A DNA stretch of 64,000 bases from Methylobacillus flagellatus KT (GTDB taxonomy: Bacteria > Pseudomonadota > Gammaproteobacteria > Burkholderiales > Methylophilaceae), in NCBI RefSeq assembly GCF_000013705.1, contig NC_007947.1, forward strand, positions 1,798,001-1,862,000. Direction: 5' to 3'. The first letter of the stretch is position 1. Each line of letters begins with the position of its first letter. Of this stretch, positions 9,892 to 19,651 are shown piece by piece. A program made the translations under genes and the position numbers. The notes beneath the pieces were generated by a model that made no database searches, was not told the DNA's origin, and worked only from the letters and a program-made list of their open reading frames with translations.

Positions 9892-9968
9892 TGCATAGGA
9901 ATTTACCCGAAGTTGCTTTAGGCTAATGGGTTTCTGAAACTAAACTTAACGATAAAAGGAGAAAGTAC

Positions 9969-10571
9969 ATGGCCGTTTTAGTTGGCAAGCCAGCACCTGA
10001 CTTCACTGCTGCTGCAGTACTGGGTGACAATTCGATCAAAGAGGACTTCAACCTTTACGAGCATATCAAGGGCAAGCCCGCCGTCATCTTCTTTTACCCA
10101 CTTGATTTCACCTTTGTCTGCCCTTCCGAACTGATTGCCTTCGACCATCGCCTGGAAGAGTTCAAGGCGCGTGGCATTGAGGTAATCGGCGTTTCCATCG
10201 ACTCGCATTTCACCCATCTGGCATGGAAGAACACCCCGGTCGACAAGGGCGGTATCGGCAAGGTCGGCTATCCCTTGGTAGCAGACATCCGTCACGAGAT
10301 CGCCAAGGCTTATGATGTGGAGTCCGATGGCGGTGTCGCCTACCGCGGTTCCTTCCTGATCAACAAGGAAGGGATTATTGTGCATCAGGTCGTCAATGAC
10401 CTGCCTCTGGGCCGCGACATTGACGAAATGCTGCGCATGGTCGACGCGCTGCAGTTTTTTGAAGCCCATGGTGAAGTCTGCCCAGCAGGATGGAAAAAAG
10501 GCAAGGCTGGCATGAGCGCTTCCCCTGAAGGCGTTGCCAAGTATCTGGCAGAAAATGCGGCTTCCCTCTAA
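9969..10571 (+). CDS. Typical 2-Cys peroxiredoxin (AhpC/Prx1 type)
   Basis: Reduces hydrogen peroxide and organic peroxides with thiols. 200 residues. The peroxidatic cysteine is Cys51 in DFTFVCPSE, and the resolving cysteine is Cys171 in HGEVCPAGW, with a C-terminal tail after it as in the Prx1/AhpC class. A GGAGAAAGT ribosome site precedes the ATG. It is monocistronic, with its own candidate promoter and a strong terminator. No AhpF-like reductase is adjacent, so the reductant is unknown. Confidence 0.95.
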   Translation: MAVLVGKPAPDFTAAAVLGDNSIKEDFNLYEHIKGKPAVIFFYPLDFTFVCPSELIAFDHRLEEFKARGIEVIGVSIDSHFTHLAWKNTPVDKGGIGKVGYPLVADIRHEIAKAYDVESDGGVAYRGSFLINKEGIIVHQVVNDLPLGRDIDEMLRMVDALQFFEAHGEVCPAGWKKGKAGMSASPEGVAKYLAENAASL

Positions 10572-10596
10572 GTCGTCAAGCTAATGCGCTAGCAAT

Positions 10597-10626
10597 AAAA
10601 AACGGGACATGAAGTCCCGTTTTTTT
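10597..10626 (+). terminator. Intrinsic terminator after the peroxiredoxin gene
   Basis: A GC-rich stem cgggac / gtcccg with a 5-base ATGAA loop is extended by A/T pairing and followed by seven T. It begins 25 bases after the stop codon. The A-rich 5' flank means it could also act on minus-strand transcription. Confidence 0.9.
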
Positions 10627-10837
10627 ATTGCTTCCAGCACCAGGCATAATGCTTATTAGTGCGCCTGATGCCTGTGAGTGGCAATGCAATGAGCATCTGG
10701 CCGACCACGCATTACCTGCATGGTCACTCCTCCATCAGGGCCAGACACCCTAGTCGTCCCGGGCCACAATACACCATTGCTGGTGCTATCCTTTCGGTCG
10801 ACTCGTGCACTTGCCCAGTACGTGCAGGATCATGCTT

Positions 10838-11128
10838 TTACTCGTTGAACTTCTTGCGTGCCTCGGCAATGGCATTCTTGATAGCTTCCCAAGCCTCGTC
10901 ACTGCCTTTCTTGAGTTCTTTCCAGGCTTCCCCTGCCGATGCCTGGATTTCACTCAGCTTTACCTTGGCCTCTTCGCGTTTTTCCTTCAACGCGGCAATT
11001 TGCTCTTCGTATTTGGCGCGCAACTCTACATCGGCCTTGCGCACCTTGGCTTCCAGCACGTCAATATCTGCACTCCACTCATCGAGCTGTGCTTTCAATT
11101 TTGCAACGTATTCATCTTTCAAACTCAT
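10838..11128 (-). CDS. Small coiled-coil protein of unknown function
   Basis: 96 residues, almost entirely charged and helical (starts MSLKDEYVAKLKAQLDEWSA), with heptad-like spacing of Leu, Ile, Val and Ala over most of its length. It has no signal peptide, membrane segment or cysteine. A good GGAGAAAAAT ribosome site lies before the ATG. It stands alone between the peroxiredoxin gene and metZ. The function is unknown; similar short coiled-coil proteins occur in betaproteobacteria. The 210 bases on its 3' side show no coding sequence. Confidence 0.85.
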   Translation of the reverse strand: MSLKDEYVAKLKAQLDEWSADIDVLEAKVRKADVELRAKYEEQIAALKEKREEAKVKLSEIQASAGEAWKELKKGSDEAWEAIKNAIAEARKKFNE

Positions 11129-11199
11129 ATTTTTCTCCTTATCATCAAGTCCATACGATATTCATTATGACAGGATTACGCGACAATAGTGCCCTTGTT

Positions 11200-12378
11200 T
11201 TAATCCTGATGACCAAGCCAGGCAAGGTCGGCCTTGATGTCATCGATGTGTTCCAGTCCAACAGCAATGCGCACCAACCCATCCCCGATTCCCGCCGCTG
11301 CCCGGGCTTCCGCACTGACACGGCTATGGGTTGTCGTTGCCGGATGCGTAATCGTGCTTTTCGCATCACCAAGGTTCGCGGTAATGGAAAGCATTCTGGT
11401 GGCATCGATCAAATGCCAGGCCGCAGGCTGGCCACCTTTGACGTCGAATGACACGATGGCGCCGCCGCTCTTCTGTTGCTTCTGCGCCAGCGCATATTGT
11501 GGGTGGGACGGCAGACCCGGGTAATACACGCGTTCGACACGCGGCTGCTGCTCCAGCCATTGAGCCAATGCCAAAGCATTGCGCGCATGCGCCTCCATGC
11601 GCAAATGCAACGTCTCTAACCCCTTGAGGAACACCCAGGCGTTGAATGCACTCATGGTGGGGCCAGCCGTGCGTAGAAAGCCGTACACCGGTTCCAGCAC
11701 ATCTTTGCGGCCCAATACCGCACCGCCCAGGCAACGACCCTGTCCGTCGATATACTTGGTGGCAGAATGCACCACGATATCTGCCCCGAGCGCCAGCGGC
11801 TTCTGTAATGCAGGTGTGCAAAAGCAGTTATCCACTGCAAGCAACGCTCCGGCCTGGTGCGCAATCTCGGCCACTACTGCAATATCGCAGATTTCGGTGA
11901 GCGGATTGGAAGGTGTCTCCAGGAAGAACAGCTTGGTATTGGGCTTGACCGCCGCTGTCCATGCTTCCGGGTCAGAAAGCTGGACGAAAGTGGTCTCCAG
12001 CCCCCAGCGCTTGAGGATATTGCTGAACAATTGTACCGACGTGCCGAAGATGCTGCGCGAGGCAACGACATGATCGCCAGCGGAACACACGCCCATGACG
12101 CATGCCAGAATGGCAGACATGCCGGAAGAAGTGGCCACGCAAAACTCCGCCCCTTCCAATGCCGCCAGCTTGTTCTGGAACATGCTGACGGTAGGATTGG
12201 TAAACCGCGAATAGATATTGCCCGGCTCCTGGCCGCCAAAACGTGCAGCTGCCTGCGCAGCATTTTCGAATACGAAACTGGATGTCAGGAACATGGCCTC
12301 GGAATTTTCCCCGAATGGGGTGTGCTCACTACCCGCACGCACACCCAGTGTTTCTGCATGCCATTCATGCTGACTCAT
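11200..12378 (-). CDS. metZ: O-succinylhomoserine sulfhydrylase
   Basis: PLP enzyme of the Cys/Met metabolism family that makes homocysteine from O-succinylhomoserine and sulfide. 392 residues. Motifs: GNIYSRFTNPTV, ATSSGMSAILA, VDNCFCTPALQKPLALGADI and the PLP lysine in VVHSATKYIDGQGR. The ATG at 12378 has AAGGTAAGATGT before it; the frame is open 13 codons further upstream without support. A 168-base leader holds a promoter, a SAM-II-like aptamer and a terminator, so expression should fall when S-adenosylmethionine is plentiful. Acylhomoserine specificity (succinyl or acetyl) cannot be proven from sequence alone. Confidence 0.94.
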   Translation of the reverse strand: MSQHEWHAETLGVRAGSEHTPFGENSEAMFLTSSFVFENAAQAAARFGGQEPGNIYSRFTNPTVSMFQNKLAALEGAEFCVATSSGMSAILACVMGVCSAGDHVVASRSIFGTSVQLFSNILKRWGLETTFVQLSDPEAWTAAVKPNTKLFFLETPSNPLTEICDIAVVAEIAHQAGALLAVDNCFCTPALQKPLALGADIVVHSATKYIDGQGRCLGGAVLGRKDVLEPVYGFLRTAGPTMSAFNAWVFLKGLETLHLRMEAHARNALALAQWLEQQPRVERVYYPGLPSHPQYALAQKQQKSGGAIVSFDVKGGQPAAWHLIDATRMLSITANLGDAKSTITHPATTTHSRVSAEARAAAGIGDGLVRIAVGLEHIDDIKADLAWLGHQD

Positions 12379-12430
12379 ACATCTTACCTTCCCGCCCGCT
12401 CTCGGGCTCAATGACAAAAAGGACGGGCAT

Positions 12431-12466
12431 AAAAAAACCCGCTGTAGCGCTTGGGCTAAAACGGGT
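12431..12466 (-). terminator. Intrinsic terminator in the metZ leader
   Basis: On the minus strand a 12-bp stem (ACCCGTTTTAGC / GCTACAGCGGGT, one mismatch and one G-U pair) with a 6-base loop is followed directly by seven T. It lies between the SAM-II-like aptamer and the metZ start codon (53 bases before it), so it would stop metZ transcription prematurely. Its 5' arm (12455-12463) is complementary over 9 bp to the aptamer 3' end (12484-12492). Confidence 0.9.
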
Positions 12467-12483
12467 CTTTATCAATATCAACT

Positions 12484-12545
12484 CGCTTTAGCAGTATTTA
12501 TATTGCGCCCGCAAGCTGAGTGCTACTTCTCCTCAAATCGGCGCA
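12484..12545 (-). promoter_or_regulatory. SAM-II-like riboswitch aptamer upstream of metZ
   Basis: On the minus strand: P1 arms TGCGCC (12545-12540) and GGCGCA (12509-12504). Directly after the first arm comes GATTTGA, and just before the second arm GCTTGC. After P1 follow 11 bases containing AAA and then GCTAAA (12492-12487). These elements and the 11-base spacing match the SAM-II consensus as I remember it. The P2 pseudoknot pairing is less clear (CAG/CTG plus flanking pairs). It lies at the predicted transcript 5' end of metZ, a known SAM-II target. The related SAM-V class is an alternative. Confidence 0.78.
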
Positions 12546-12552
12546 TGGATTG

Positions 12553-12581
12553 ATATTAGTCCCGCCATGGGCCGGCGTCAA
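12553..12581 (-). promoter_or_regulatory. metZ promoter
   Basis: On the minus strand TTGACG (12581-12576), a 17-base spacer, then TAATAT (12558-12553). The -35 box starts immediately after the purF stop codon. The predicted start site (about 12546) is the first base of the riboswitch P1 stem, which supports both calls. Confidence 0.8.
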
Positions 12582-14117
12582 CTATACCAGCTCCTCCTCT
12601 TCGGTCCCGACAAGATTGAGATCAAGCTGGGTAATCGAATTGGCCGGACGCTTTTGCGCAGCCCCGTCGCCCCGTACCGATTCTGCACACGCCAGATAGG
12701 CTTCGTCGATATCACCGGTAATGTACTTGCCGTCAAAACAAGAGCAATCAAATACCTTGATGTCAGGGTTGCTCTTCTGCACGGCAGTGATCAACGCATC
12801 TAGGTCCTGGTAGATCAAGGCGTCTGCGCCGATTTCCGCACAGATTTCCTCATCAGTGCGACCTGTGGCCAATAGTTCACTGCGCGAAGGCATGTCAATG
12901 CCATACACATTGGGATAACGCACTGGGGGCGCAGCGGAGGCGAAAAAAACCTTGCTCGCTCCGGCATCGCGCGCCATCTGCACGATCTGCCGGGAGGTGG
13001 TACCTCGTACGATAGAGTCATCCACCAGCAGCACGTTCTTGTCCTTGAACTCCATGCCGATGGGATTGAGTTTCTGGCGTACCGACTTCTTGCGCAAGGC
13101 CTGCCCCGGCATGATGAAGGTGCGACCAATATAGCGGTTCTTGATGAAGCCTTCACGATAAGTGAGGTTAAGCTTATTCGCCAGCTCTAGTGCGCTCGGG
13201 CGGCTGGTATCCGGGATCGGAATCACGACGTCGATCTTCAAGTGCTTCCACTCGCGTGCGATCTTGTCAGCAAGGCTTTCGCCCATATGTAGGCGAGTCT
13301 GATAGACGGAAACGTTGTCGATCACAGAGTCAGGACGAGCCAGGTAGACATACTCGAAAATACAAGGAGACAGTTGCGGTGACTCGGCACATTGGCGCGA
13401 GAAGAAATTACCATCCAGATCGATGAAGATCGCCTCCCCTGGCGCTACATCGCGCACTAAAGTAAAGCCCAGCACATCCAGCGCCACGCTTTCAGAAGCC
13501 ACGATGTATTCGGTGCCCTGCTCAGATTCGTTCTTGCCGATGACCAGCGGACGGATGCCATACGGATCGCGGAATGCCAGTAAACCGAAATTCGCAATCA
13601 TGGCCACTACGGCATACGCGCCGCGGCAGCGCTTGTGCACCCCAGCCACCGCCTCGAAAATCATGTCGGTGTTAAGAACCGCGTTGTGTGATGAGGTCTC
13701 GATTTCATGGGCGAGCACGTTCAGCAACACTTCGGAATCGGAGTTGGTATTGATGTGGCGCAGATCCTGCCTGAACATTTCCTGCTTGAGCTGTGCAGAA
13801 TTGGTCAAATTTCCGTTATGACCCAGCACAATGCCAAATGGGGAGTTCACATAGAAAGGCTGGGCTTCAGCGGCGGATGAGGAACCCGCAGTAGGATAGC
13901 GAACATGGGCAATCCCCGCATTTCCAATCAGGCTGCGCATATGCCGGGTGCGGAATACATCCTGCACCAGGCCATTGTTTTTATGCATGAAAAAGGTATT
14001 GCCATCGCAAGTCACAATACCTGCAGCATCCTGGCCACGATGCTGCAGAACCAGCAGTCCATCGTAAAGCAGCTGGTTGACTGGGTTTTTACCGACTACA
14101 CCGATAATTCCACACAT
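12582..14117 (-). CDS. purF: Amidophosphoribosyltransferase
   Basis: First committed step of purine synthesis: PRPP plus glutamine to phosphoribosylamine. 511 residues. Class II glutaminase domain with nucleophile Cys2 ([20 protein letters not shown]), then a phosphoribosyltransferase domain with the PRPP loop [21 protein letters not shown]. The C-terminus ends with a short acidic tail. It follows cvpA by 59 bases, the common cvpA-purF pairing. The stop codon abuts the metZ promoter. Confidence 0.97.
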   Translation of the reverse strand: MCGIIGVVGKNPVNQLLYDGLLVLQHRGQDAAGIVTCDGNTFFMHKNNGLVQDVFRTRHMRSLIGNAGIAHVRYPTAGSSSAAEAQPFYVNSPFGIVLGHNGNLTNSAQLKQEMFRQDLRHINTNSDSEVLLNVLAHEIETSSHNAVLNTDMIFEAVAGVHKRCRGAYAVVAMIANFGLLAFRDPYGIRPLVIGKNESEQGTEYIVASESVALDVLGFTLVRDVAPGEAIFIDLDGNFFSRQCAESPQLSPCIFEYVYLARPDSVIDNVSVYQTRLHMGESLADKIAREWKHLKIDVVIPIPDTSRPSALELANKLNLTYREGFIKNRYIGRTFIMPGQALRKKSVRQKLNPIGMEFKDKNVLLVDDSIVRGTTSRQIVQMARDAGASKVFFASAAPPVRYPNVYGIDMPSRSELLATGRTDEEICAEIGADALIYQDLDALITAVQKSNPDIKVFDCSCFDGKYITGDIDEAYLACAESVRGDGAAQKRPANSITQLDLNLVGTEEEELV

Positions 14118-14176
14118 GAGCTATATGCCTTAGAAACGAAAATCCGGGAATGACTAGACAAGCCATTGGCTTCAAT

Positions 14177-14668
14177 CTAGTCGTATTTAATATGTTTTGC
14201 AATATCCTGCGGGAGCCACGGCAAAATACCCAACACCATGGCCTCCAGTGGCGCACTGAACATGGCGTTACGCCATCGTGGATCCTGTGGCAGCGAGGTC
14301 AGCCCGGCCAGTAGCACAAGTGTCAGCACAATCAGCAAACCGCGGACACAACCGAAGAGGACACCCAGGCAGCGATCAAGCGCACTCAACCCTATGGCCT
14401 TGAATACCTGAGCAATCGCTATCGCCAGCAAGCTACATACCAATAATGCAGACAAAAACAAAATCAAGAAAGCTGCAAGAAACTTCAATTCTTCCGCCGG
14501 GATGGAGTCAGGCAGCATCATCGACACCTCCACGGTATACAGCCTGGCCACCACGAATGCAATGACCCAGGCTGCCAGCGCCAGCACCTCGCGCACAAAG
14601 CCGCGCATCATGCTGAGCAGGACAGAAGCGCCCATAATCACCATCACTGCATAATCAAAACCAGTCAT
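14177..14668 (-). CDS. cvpA: CvpA family inner membrane protein
   Basis: 163 residues with four hydrophobic segments. Starts MTGFDYAVMVIMGASVLLSM and contains the typical RGFVREVLALAAWVIAF and GCVRGLLIVL segments. In E. coli the homologue is linked to colicin V production and bile-salt resistance; the biochemical role is not settled. It starts 2 bases after the SPOR gene stop and precedes purF. Confidence 0.93.
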   Translation of the reverse strand: MTGFDYAVMVIMGASVLLSMMRGFVREVLALAAWVIAFVVARLYTVEVSMMLPDSIPAEELKFLAAFLILFLSALLVCSLLAIAIAQVFKAIGLSALDRCLGVLFGCVRGLLIVLTLVLLAGLTSLPQDPRWRNAMFSAPLEAMVLGILPWLPQDIAKHIKYD

Positions 14669-14670
14669 TA

Positions 14671-15318
14671 TTATTTATTGGTGATGATCATCCCGGACAA
14701 ACCAGCCGCCTTGACTTTCCCCAATGCCTGCTCGGCAGCTTCTCGGCTGGCAAAAGGCCCGACGCGCAGACGAGTCTTATCGCCGCTGGCCGTAGCAATG
14801 ATTTCCGTATACGATTTCAAGCCCTGGCTTGATAACTTGTCCTGCAAACTCTTGACGTTGATCGGGTCGGAAAATACGCCAATCTGCACCAGAAAGCTGC
14901 CTGCCGTGGTGGGTTTGGCATCCGCGGGCCGTTGTTTGACGGGCTCGGCTTTTGGAGCAGCGGGCTTGACTTCAGGCTTGGCAGTTTCCTTCTTTACGGA
15001 TTCTTGACTCGGGGGCTGCACAGGTGCGGCCTCCAAGTCAGGCTCTGCTTCCGGCAGTTCCGGCGCAGACAATATAGGCTCGGAAACAATCTCCTCTACA
15101 GGTTCACCCTGAGGAGCTACCTTGGAGGCGAATTCAGGTCCGTCCTGGCTAGGAATATTGATTGCAATTTCATTGGGTGGGATCTTGCCATGACGGTCAT
15201 CTAGCACCATTGGCAGGATGGTGACCATCAGCAGCACCAGCGCAATGGCCCCTACCAACCGCCTGCGTGCGCGTTTCTTGAACTGAAGTTCCTGATCACT
15301 TGACTGGTCAGATGCCAT
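14671..15318 (-). CDS. dedD: SPOR-domain membrane protein (DedD-like)
   Basis: 215 residues: a basic cytoplasmic N-terminus (KKRARRR), one membrane helix (about 22-42), a long Pro/Glu/Ala/Lys-rich periplasmic linker, and a C-terminal SPOR domain (about 138-212, with FLVQIGVFSDPINVKSLQDK). SPOR domains bind denuded peptidoglycan at the division septum. The ATG at 15318 has GTAGGGAT before it and yields the basic-then-helix N-terminus; the open frame 21 codons upstream overlaps the end of folC. Neighbours folC and cvpA match the family's usual setting. Confidence 0.9.
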   Translation of the reverse strand: MASDQSSDQELQFKKRARRRLVGAIALVLLMVTILPMVLDDRHGKIPPNEIAINIPSQDGPEFASKVAPQGEPVEEIVSEPILSAPELPEAEPDLEAAPVQPPSQESVKKETAKPEVKPAAPKAEPVKQRPADAKPTTAGSFLVQIGVFSDPINVKSLQDKLSSQGLKSYTEIIATASGDKTRLRVGPFASREAAEQALGKVKAAGLSGMIITNK

Positions 15319-15343
15319 CAAAATCCCTACTATCCTTGTTGAG

Positions 15344-16642
15344 TCAGTGCGCCGCCACCCCTGTAGAACCGGATATGGCAAGCTCGCGCATGATGTCGGC
15401 TACAGTGAAGAACGAGCCAAAGACAATGATTCTATCATTTTCACCTGCATCATTACAGGCTTGCCGATAGGCAGCAATGACATCGGCATGCATGGATACC
15501 TGGCGGGAGGATGCTTGGGCAACGGAGTCCCGAAGTTGCGAGGCCTCCGCTCCACGGCCATGAGCCACCTTGGCGATATACCAAGCGTCGACATGAGGCG
15601 CCGTTGCCTGCACCACGCCCTTAATATCCTTGTCGGCCAGCATGGAAAACACCGCCAATGTGCGTCCCACAACCGGATGCTGTACCAGGTTGGATGCCAG
15701 CGCCCAGGCAGCATGCGGATTATGGGCCACATCCAGGATCACCTGTGGTTGATGGCGGCACAGTTGGAAACGACCATTGAGCGCAACACGCTGCAATCCT
15801 TGCTGAATGTGCTCCAGCGTCACTGGCAGTATCCCCAGCAGAGCATCAACGGCATTGATGACACAAGCTGCGTTATTGAGCTGAAATTCGCCCGCCAAGG
15901 CTGGCAAGGGCAACAGGTACTCATGCGTTGAAGAGCGGTAGCGCCAATCAGTCCCTTGCGGCTGAAAGCTGAACTCCCTACCGATCAAGCGCAGGTCCGC
16001 GCCGATGTCGGTTGCGTAGGCCTGGAGCGACAACGGCGGCTGGTCATCGCCACATATTGCCGGAATGCCGCGGCGGAACACTCCGGCCTTTTCCCGCCCG
16101 ATGCATTCACGGTCATTCCCGAGAAAATCCATATGATCCAGATCCACGCTGGTCACAATGCTGCATACTGGAGAAAATACATTGACGGCATCCAGGCGCC
16201 CACCCAGGCCGACCTCTAGAATCGCCATATCGACGTTGGCCTCCACCATGCTCCAGACAGCAGCGAGAGTGCCAAATTCGAAATAGGTCAAGGTAGTTTC
16301 ATGACGTGCCTGCTCTATTGCCTCAAACGCCTTGACCAGCACCTCATCTTCAACCTCGATTCCGCCGATGCGCACACGCTCGTTATAACGCACGAAATGC
16401 GGAGACGTATAGCAGCCGACCCTGTAGCCTGCTGCCTGATAAATGCTTTCCAACATGGCACAGGTGGATCCTTTGCCGTTGGTGCCGGCGACGATCAAGA
16501 TCGGGAATTGCGGATCCAGGCACAGGCGCTGACGGACCAGCTCAACACGTTCCAGGCTCATTTCGATCGAGGCTGGATGCAACACCTCGATGTAGGCAAG
16601 CCACCCTGCTAGGTCACGCGCGCCAGGAAGATAGGAGGTCAC
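15344..16642 (-). CDS. folC: Dihydrofolate synthase / folylpolyglutamate synthase
   Basis: ATP-dependent Mur-ligase-family enzyme that adds glutamate to dihydropteroate and to folates. 432 residues. P-loop VAGTNGKGSTCAMLES near residue 51, then GCYTSPHFVRYNERV, EVGLGGRLDAVNV and DVAHNPHAAWAL. Relevant in a methylotroph because folate is a C1 carrier. It lies between accD and the SPOR gene. Confidence 0.96.
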   Translation of the reverse strand: MTSYLPGARDLAGWLAYIEVLHPASIEMSLERVELVRQRLCLDPQFPILIVAGTNGKGSTCAMLESIYQAAGYRVGCYTSPHFVRYNERVRIGGIEVEDEVLVKAFEAIEQARHETTLTYFEFGTLAAVWSMVEANVDMAILEVGLGGRLDAVNVFSPVCSIVTSVDLDHMDFLGNDRECIGREKAGVFRRGIPAICGDDQPPLSLQAYATDIGADLRLIGREFSFQPQGTDWRYRSSTHEYLLPLPALAGEFQLNNAACVINAVDALLGILPVTLEHIQQGLQRVALNGRFQLCRHQPQVILDVAHNPHAAWALASNLVQHPVVGRTLAVFSMLADKDIKGVVQATAPHVDAWYIAKVAHGRGAEASQLRDSVAQASSRQVSMHADVIAAYRQACNDAGENDRIIVFGSFFTVADIMRELAISGSTGVAAH

Positions 16643-16657
16643 AGATGATAGCGTGAT

Positions 16658-17527
16658 TTATGCTGCGCCTGCCGGAACGCGCATGAAGCTCGTCATCAAG
16701 GTTGCCAGTTTGTCGCGCATTTCACGTCGATCCACAATCATGTCGATTGCCCCATGCTCCAGCAGGAACTCGGAGCGCTGAAACCCTTCCGGCAGAGTCT
16801 CGCGGACAGTCTGTTCAATGACGCGCGGACCGGCGAAGCCAATCAAGGCCTGCGGCTCAGCAATGATGACGTCGCCAAGCATGGCAAAACTGGCTGATAC
16901 CCCCCCCATGGTCGGGTCGGTCAATACCGATATATAGGGCAAGCCAGCCTTGCTCAGCCTGGTCAGCGCGGCACTGGTCTTGGCCATTTGCATCAAGGAA
17001 AACATCCCTTCCTGCATCCGCGCGCCACCACTGGCTGATACACAAATGAATGGGGTATTGTTGTCTATCGCCGCCTGCACTCCCCGCACGAAACGCTCTC
17101 CGACGACAGAGCCCATGGACCCGCCCATGAACTTGAATTCGAATGCCGCAGCGACCACGCCCACCGCCTTGATACTGCCTTGCATGACGATCAGTGCATC
17201 GGTTTCCCCCACCTCCGCCTGGGTGGTTTTCAGGCGGTCAATGTAACGTTTGCTGTCCTTGAACTTAAGGGGATCCACTGGCTGCACTTCCATGCCGATT
17301 TCCGAACGACCTTCCGCATCCAGAAGGAAATTCAGCCTGGTGCGCGCAGAAATGCGGTTGTGATAAGAGCACTTGGGACACACCTCAGAATTGCTTTCCA
17401 AGTCAGTCCGGTATAACACGGATTCACAGGAGGGGCATTTGCTCCACAATCCCTCCGGCACGGTCTTGCGGCTATTGCCTGCAGGCCGATTGATCTTGGG
17501 AGGCAGAAGTTTTTGCAACCAGCTCAT
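16658..17527 (-). CDS. accD: Acetyl-CoA carboxylase carboxyltransferase beta subunit
   Basis: Transfers carboxyl from carboxybiotin to acetyl-CoA together with AccA, giving malonyl-CoA for fatty acids. 289 residues. An N-terminal four-cysteine zinc ribbon (CPSC ... CPKC, about 31-53) precedes the crotonase-like domain with [20 protein letters not shown] and [12 protein letters not shown]. It is part of the trpFBA-accD-folC block; 101 bases separate it from trpA. Confidence 0.97.
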   Translation of the reverse strand: MSWLQKLLPPKINRPAGNSRKTVPEGLWSKCPSCESVLYRTDLESNSEVCPKCSYHNRISARTRLNFLLDAEGRSEIGMEVQPVDPLKFKDSKRYIDRLKTTQAEVGETDALIVMQGSIKAVGVVAAAFEFKFMGGSMGSVVGERFVRGVQAAIDNNTPFICVSASGGARMQEGMFSLMQMAKTSAALTRLSKAGLPYISVLTDPTMGGVSASFAMLGDVIIAEPQALIGFAGPRVIEQTVRETLPEGFQRSEFLLEHGAIDMIVDRREMRDKLATLMTSFMRVPAGAA

Positions 17528-17628
17528 GGGTTTATATCCTTTAATTCAGAAATGGCACAGGTAGCCACGGCGGCCCACTCTGCACGCTTTTGTATTTGCT
17601 CGTCAGATATCCAGTTTATGCGCATGTT

Positions 17629-18435
17629 TTAAGTCTTGGCATCGTCAATTGCCGTACGCATGCTCTGCGTCAATGCCGCTACATTACTCAGCAATGCGTC
17701 TTCGCTGGAGTTTTCAATTTCCTGAATCATGCGACTTCCGATCACCACGGCATCCGCTATCTCAGCCACTGCCTTTGCCGTGGCCGCATCCCTCACGCCA
17801 AAACCGACGCCTACAGGTAGATCTGTGCGGCTGCGTATCGCCTTCACCCTGGTACCGACCTCGGCAATATCAATATTCTGAGAGCCGGTGACACCTTTGA
17901 GTGAAACATAATAGACAAAACCTGCTGCCTGATGCACGATCATATCGACACGGCTACTGTCCGACGTAGGCGACAGCAGGAATATGGGATCCAGCTGCTG
18001 CGATTTCAGCAGCTGCACAAAATCCTGGCATTCCTCTGGTGGGTAATCGACTGTCAGCACACCATCCACACCTGCTGCACAGGCACGCTCGGCAAACTTT
18101 GCTTGCCCCATCGCTTCTATAGGGTTGGCATATCCCATCAGCACAACAGGAGTCCTGTCATCGACACGGCGGAATTCACGCACCATCTCCAGCACGTTGA
18201 TCAAGCCAACCTTGTGGGCCAGGGCACGCTCGGTGGCGCACTGAATTACCGGGCCGTCCGCCATGGGATCGGAAAATGGCACACCCAGCTCGATAATGTC
18301 TGAGCCGGCTTGCACCAGTGCATGCATCAACGCTACGGTATGCTTGGGATGGGGATCACCTGCCGTGATATACGGGATCAGGGCTTTCTTGCCTTGCGAC
18401 TTGAGCGTCGCAAATGTTGCTTGGATACGAGACAT
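17629..18435 (-). CDS. trpA: Tryptophan synthase alpha chain
   Basis: Cleaves indole-3-glycerol phosphate to indole, which is channelled to TrpB. 268 residues, TIM barrel. The catalytic Glu is in [17 protein letters not shown] and the Asp in [14 protein letters not shown]. Phosphate-binding loop [16 protein letters not shown]. It starts 13 bases after trpB. Confidence 0.96.
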   Translation of the reverse strand: MSRIQATFATLKSQGKKALIPYITAGDPHPKHTVALMHALVQAGSDIIELGVPFSDPMADGPVIQCATERALAHKVGLINVLEMVREFRRVDDRTPVVLMGYANPIEAMGQAKFAERACAAGVDGVLTVDYPPEECQDFVQLLKSQQLDPIFLLSPTSDSSRVDMIVHQAAGFVYYVSLKGVTGSQNIDIAEVGTRVKAIRSRTDLPVGVGFGVRDAATAKAVAEIADAVVIGSRMIQEIENSSEDALLSNVAALTQSMRTAIDDAKT

Positions 18436-18448
18436 GTGAAAAACCAGC

Positions 18449-19651
18449 TTACAGGGTGATGCCAGCCAGGCTGGCGACGGTATTGATATCCTTGTCGCCG
18501 CGTCCGGACAAGTTGACCAGCAACGCTTGGTCAGGCGACATGGTCTCGGCGAGCTTCATCGCATACGCCAATGCATGGCTGGACTCCAGCGCCGGAATGA
18601 TGCCTTCGGTACGACACAGGGTATGGAATGCTTCCATGGCCTCGTCATCCGTGACCGCCACGTATTCGGCACGCTTGATATCCTTGAGCCATGCATGCTC
18701 AGGGCCAACGCCAGGATAGTCCAGCCCGGCAGAAATGGAATGTGTTTCAATGATCTGCCCGTTCTCGTCCTGCATTAAGTAAGTGCGGTTGCCGTGCAGA
18801 ACGCCGGCAGGACTGTTGGCTGTCAAAGGCGCGGCATGCCTGCCGGTGTCGATGCCATGCCCTGCTGCTTCGACACCGATCAGGCGCACGCCTTCTACGT
18901 CGATATAAGGGTAGAAAATACCCATGGCATTGGAGCCACCGCCGACACAGGCGATCACTGCATCGGGCTGACGGCCGATCAACTCCTGCATCTGCTGCTT
19001 GGCTTCTGTGCCAATCACTGCCTGGAAATCGCGCACCATCATCGGGTAAGGGTGCGGCCCAGCCACCGTACCGATGATGTAGAAAGTATTCGATATATTG
19101 GTGACCCAGTCCCGCATTGCTTCATTGAGCGCGTCCTTGAGCGTCTTGGAACCGCTCTCCACCGGCACCACTGTGGCGCCCAGCAACTTCATGCGGAATA
19201 CATTCGGTGCCTGACGCTTGACATCCTCGGCGCCCATATACACCACGCACTCCAGACCAAGACGGGCAGCAATCGTGGCAGTCGCCACGCCATGCTGGCC
19301 CGCGCCGGTCTCGGCGATCACGCGCGGCTTGCCCATGCGCTTGGCAAGCAATGCCTGACCAATCGTATTGTTCACCTTGTGCGCGCCTGTATGATTCAAA
19401 TCTTCACGCTTGAGATAAATCCTAGCACCACCTGCTTTCTGCGTGAGGCGCTCGGCATAATATACCGGGCTGGGACGCCCGACAAAATGCTTTAAGTCAT
19501 AAGCAAACTCGGCAAGGAAGTCAGGGTCGTGGCGATAGCGTTCATACATGACACGCAACTCTTCCAACGCCTCGACCAACGTCTCGGCTACAAAAATACC
19601 GCCATAAGGACCAAAATGGCCACGCTTATCCGGCATATCATAAAGCTGCAT
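18449..19651 (-). CDS. trpB: Tryptophan synthase beta chain
   Basis: PLP enzyme that joins indole and serine. 400 residues. The PLP lysine is in [16 protein letters not shown]; glycine-rich phosphate loop [12 protein letters not shown]. The ATG at 19651 with GAGGAGT before it gives the family start [18 protein letters not shown]; the 24 codons further upstream overlap trpF. It overlaps the 3' end of trpF by 14 bases, so translation is probably coupled to the trpF reading frame. Confidence 0.96.
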
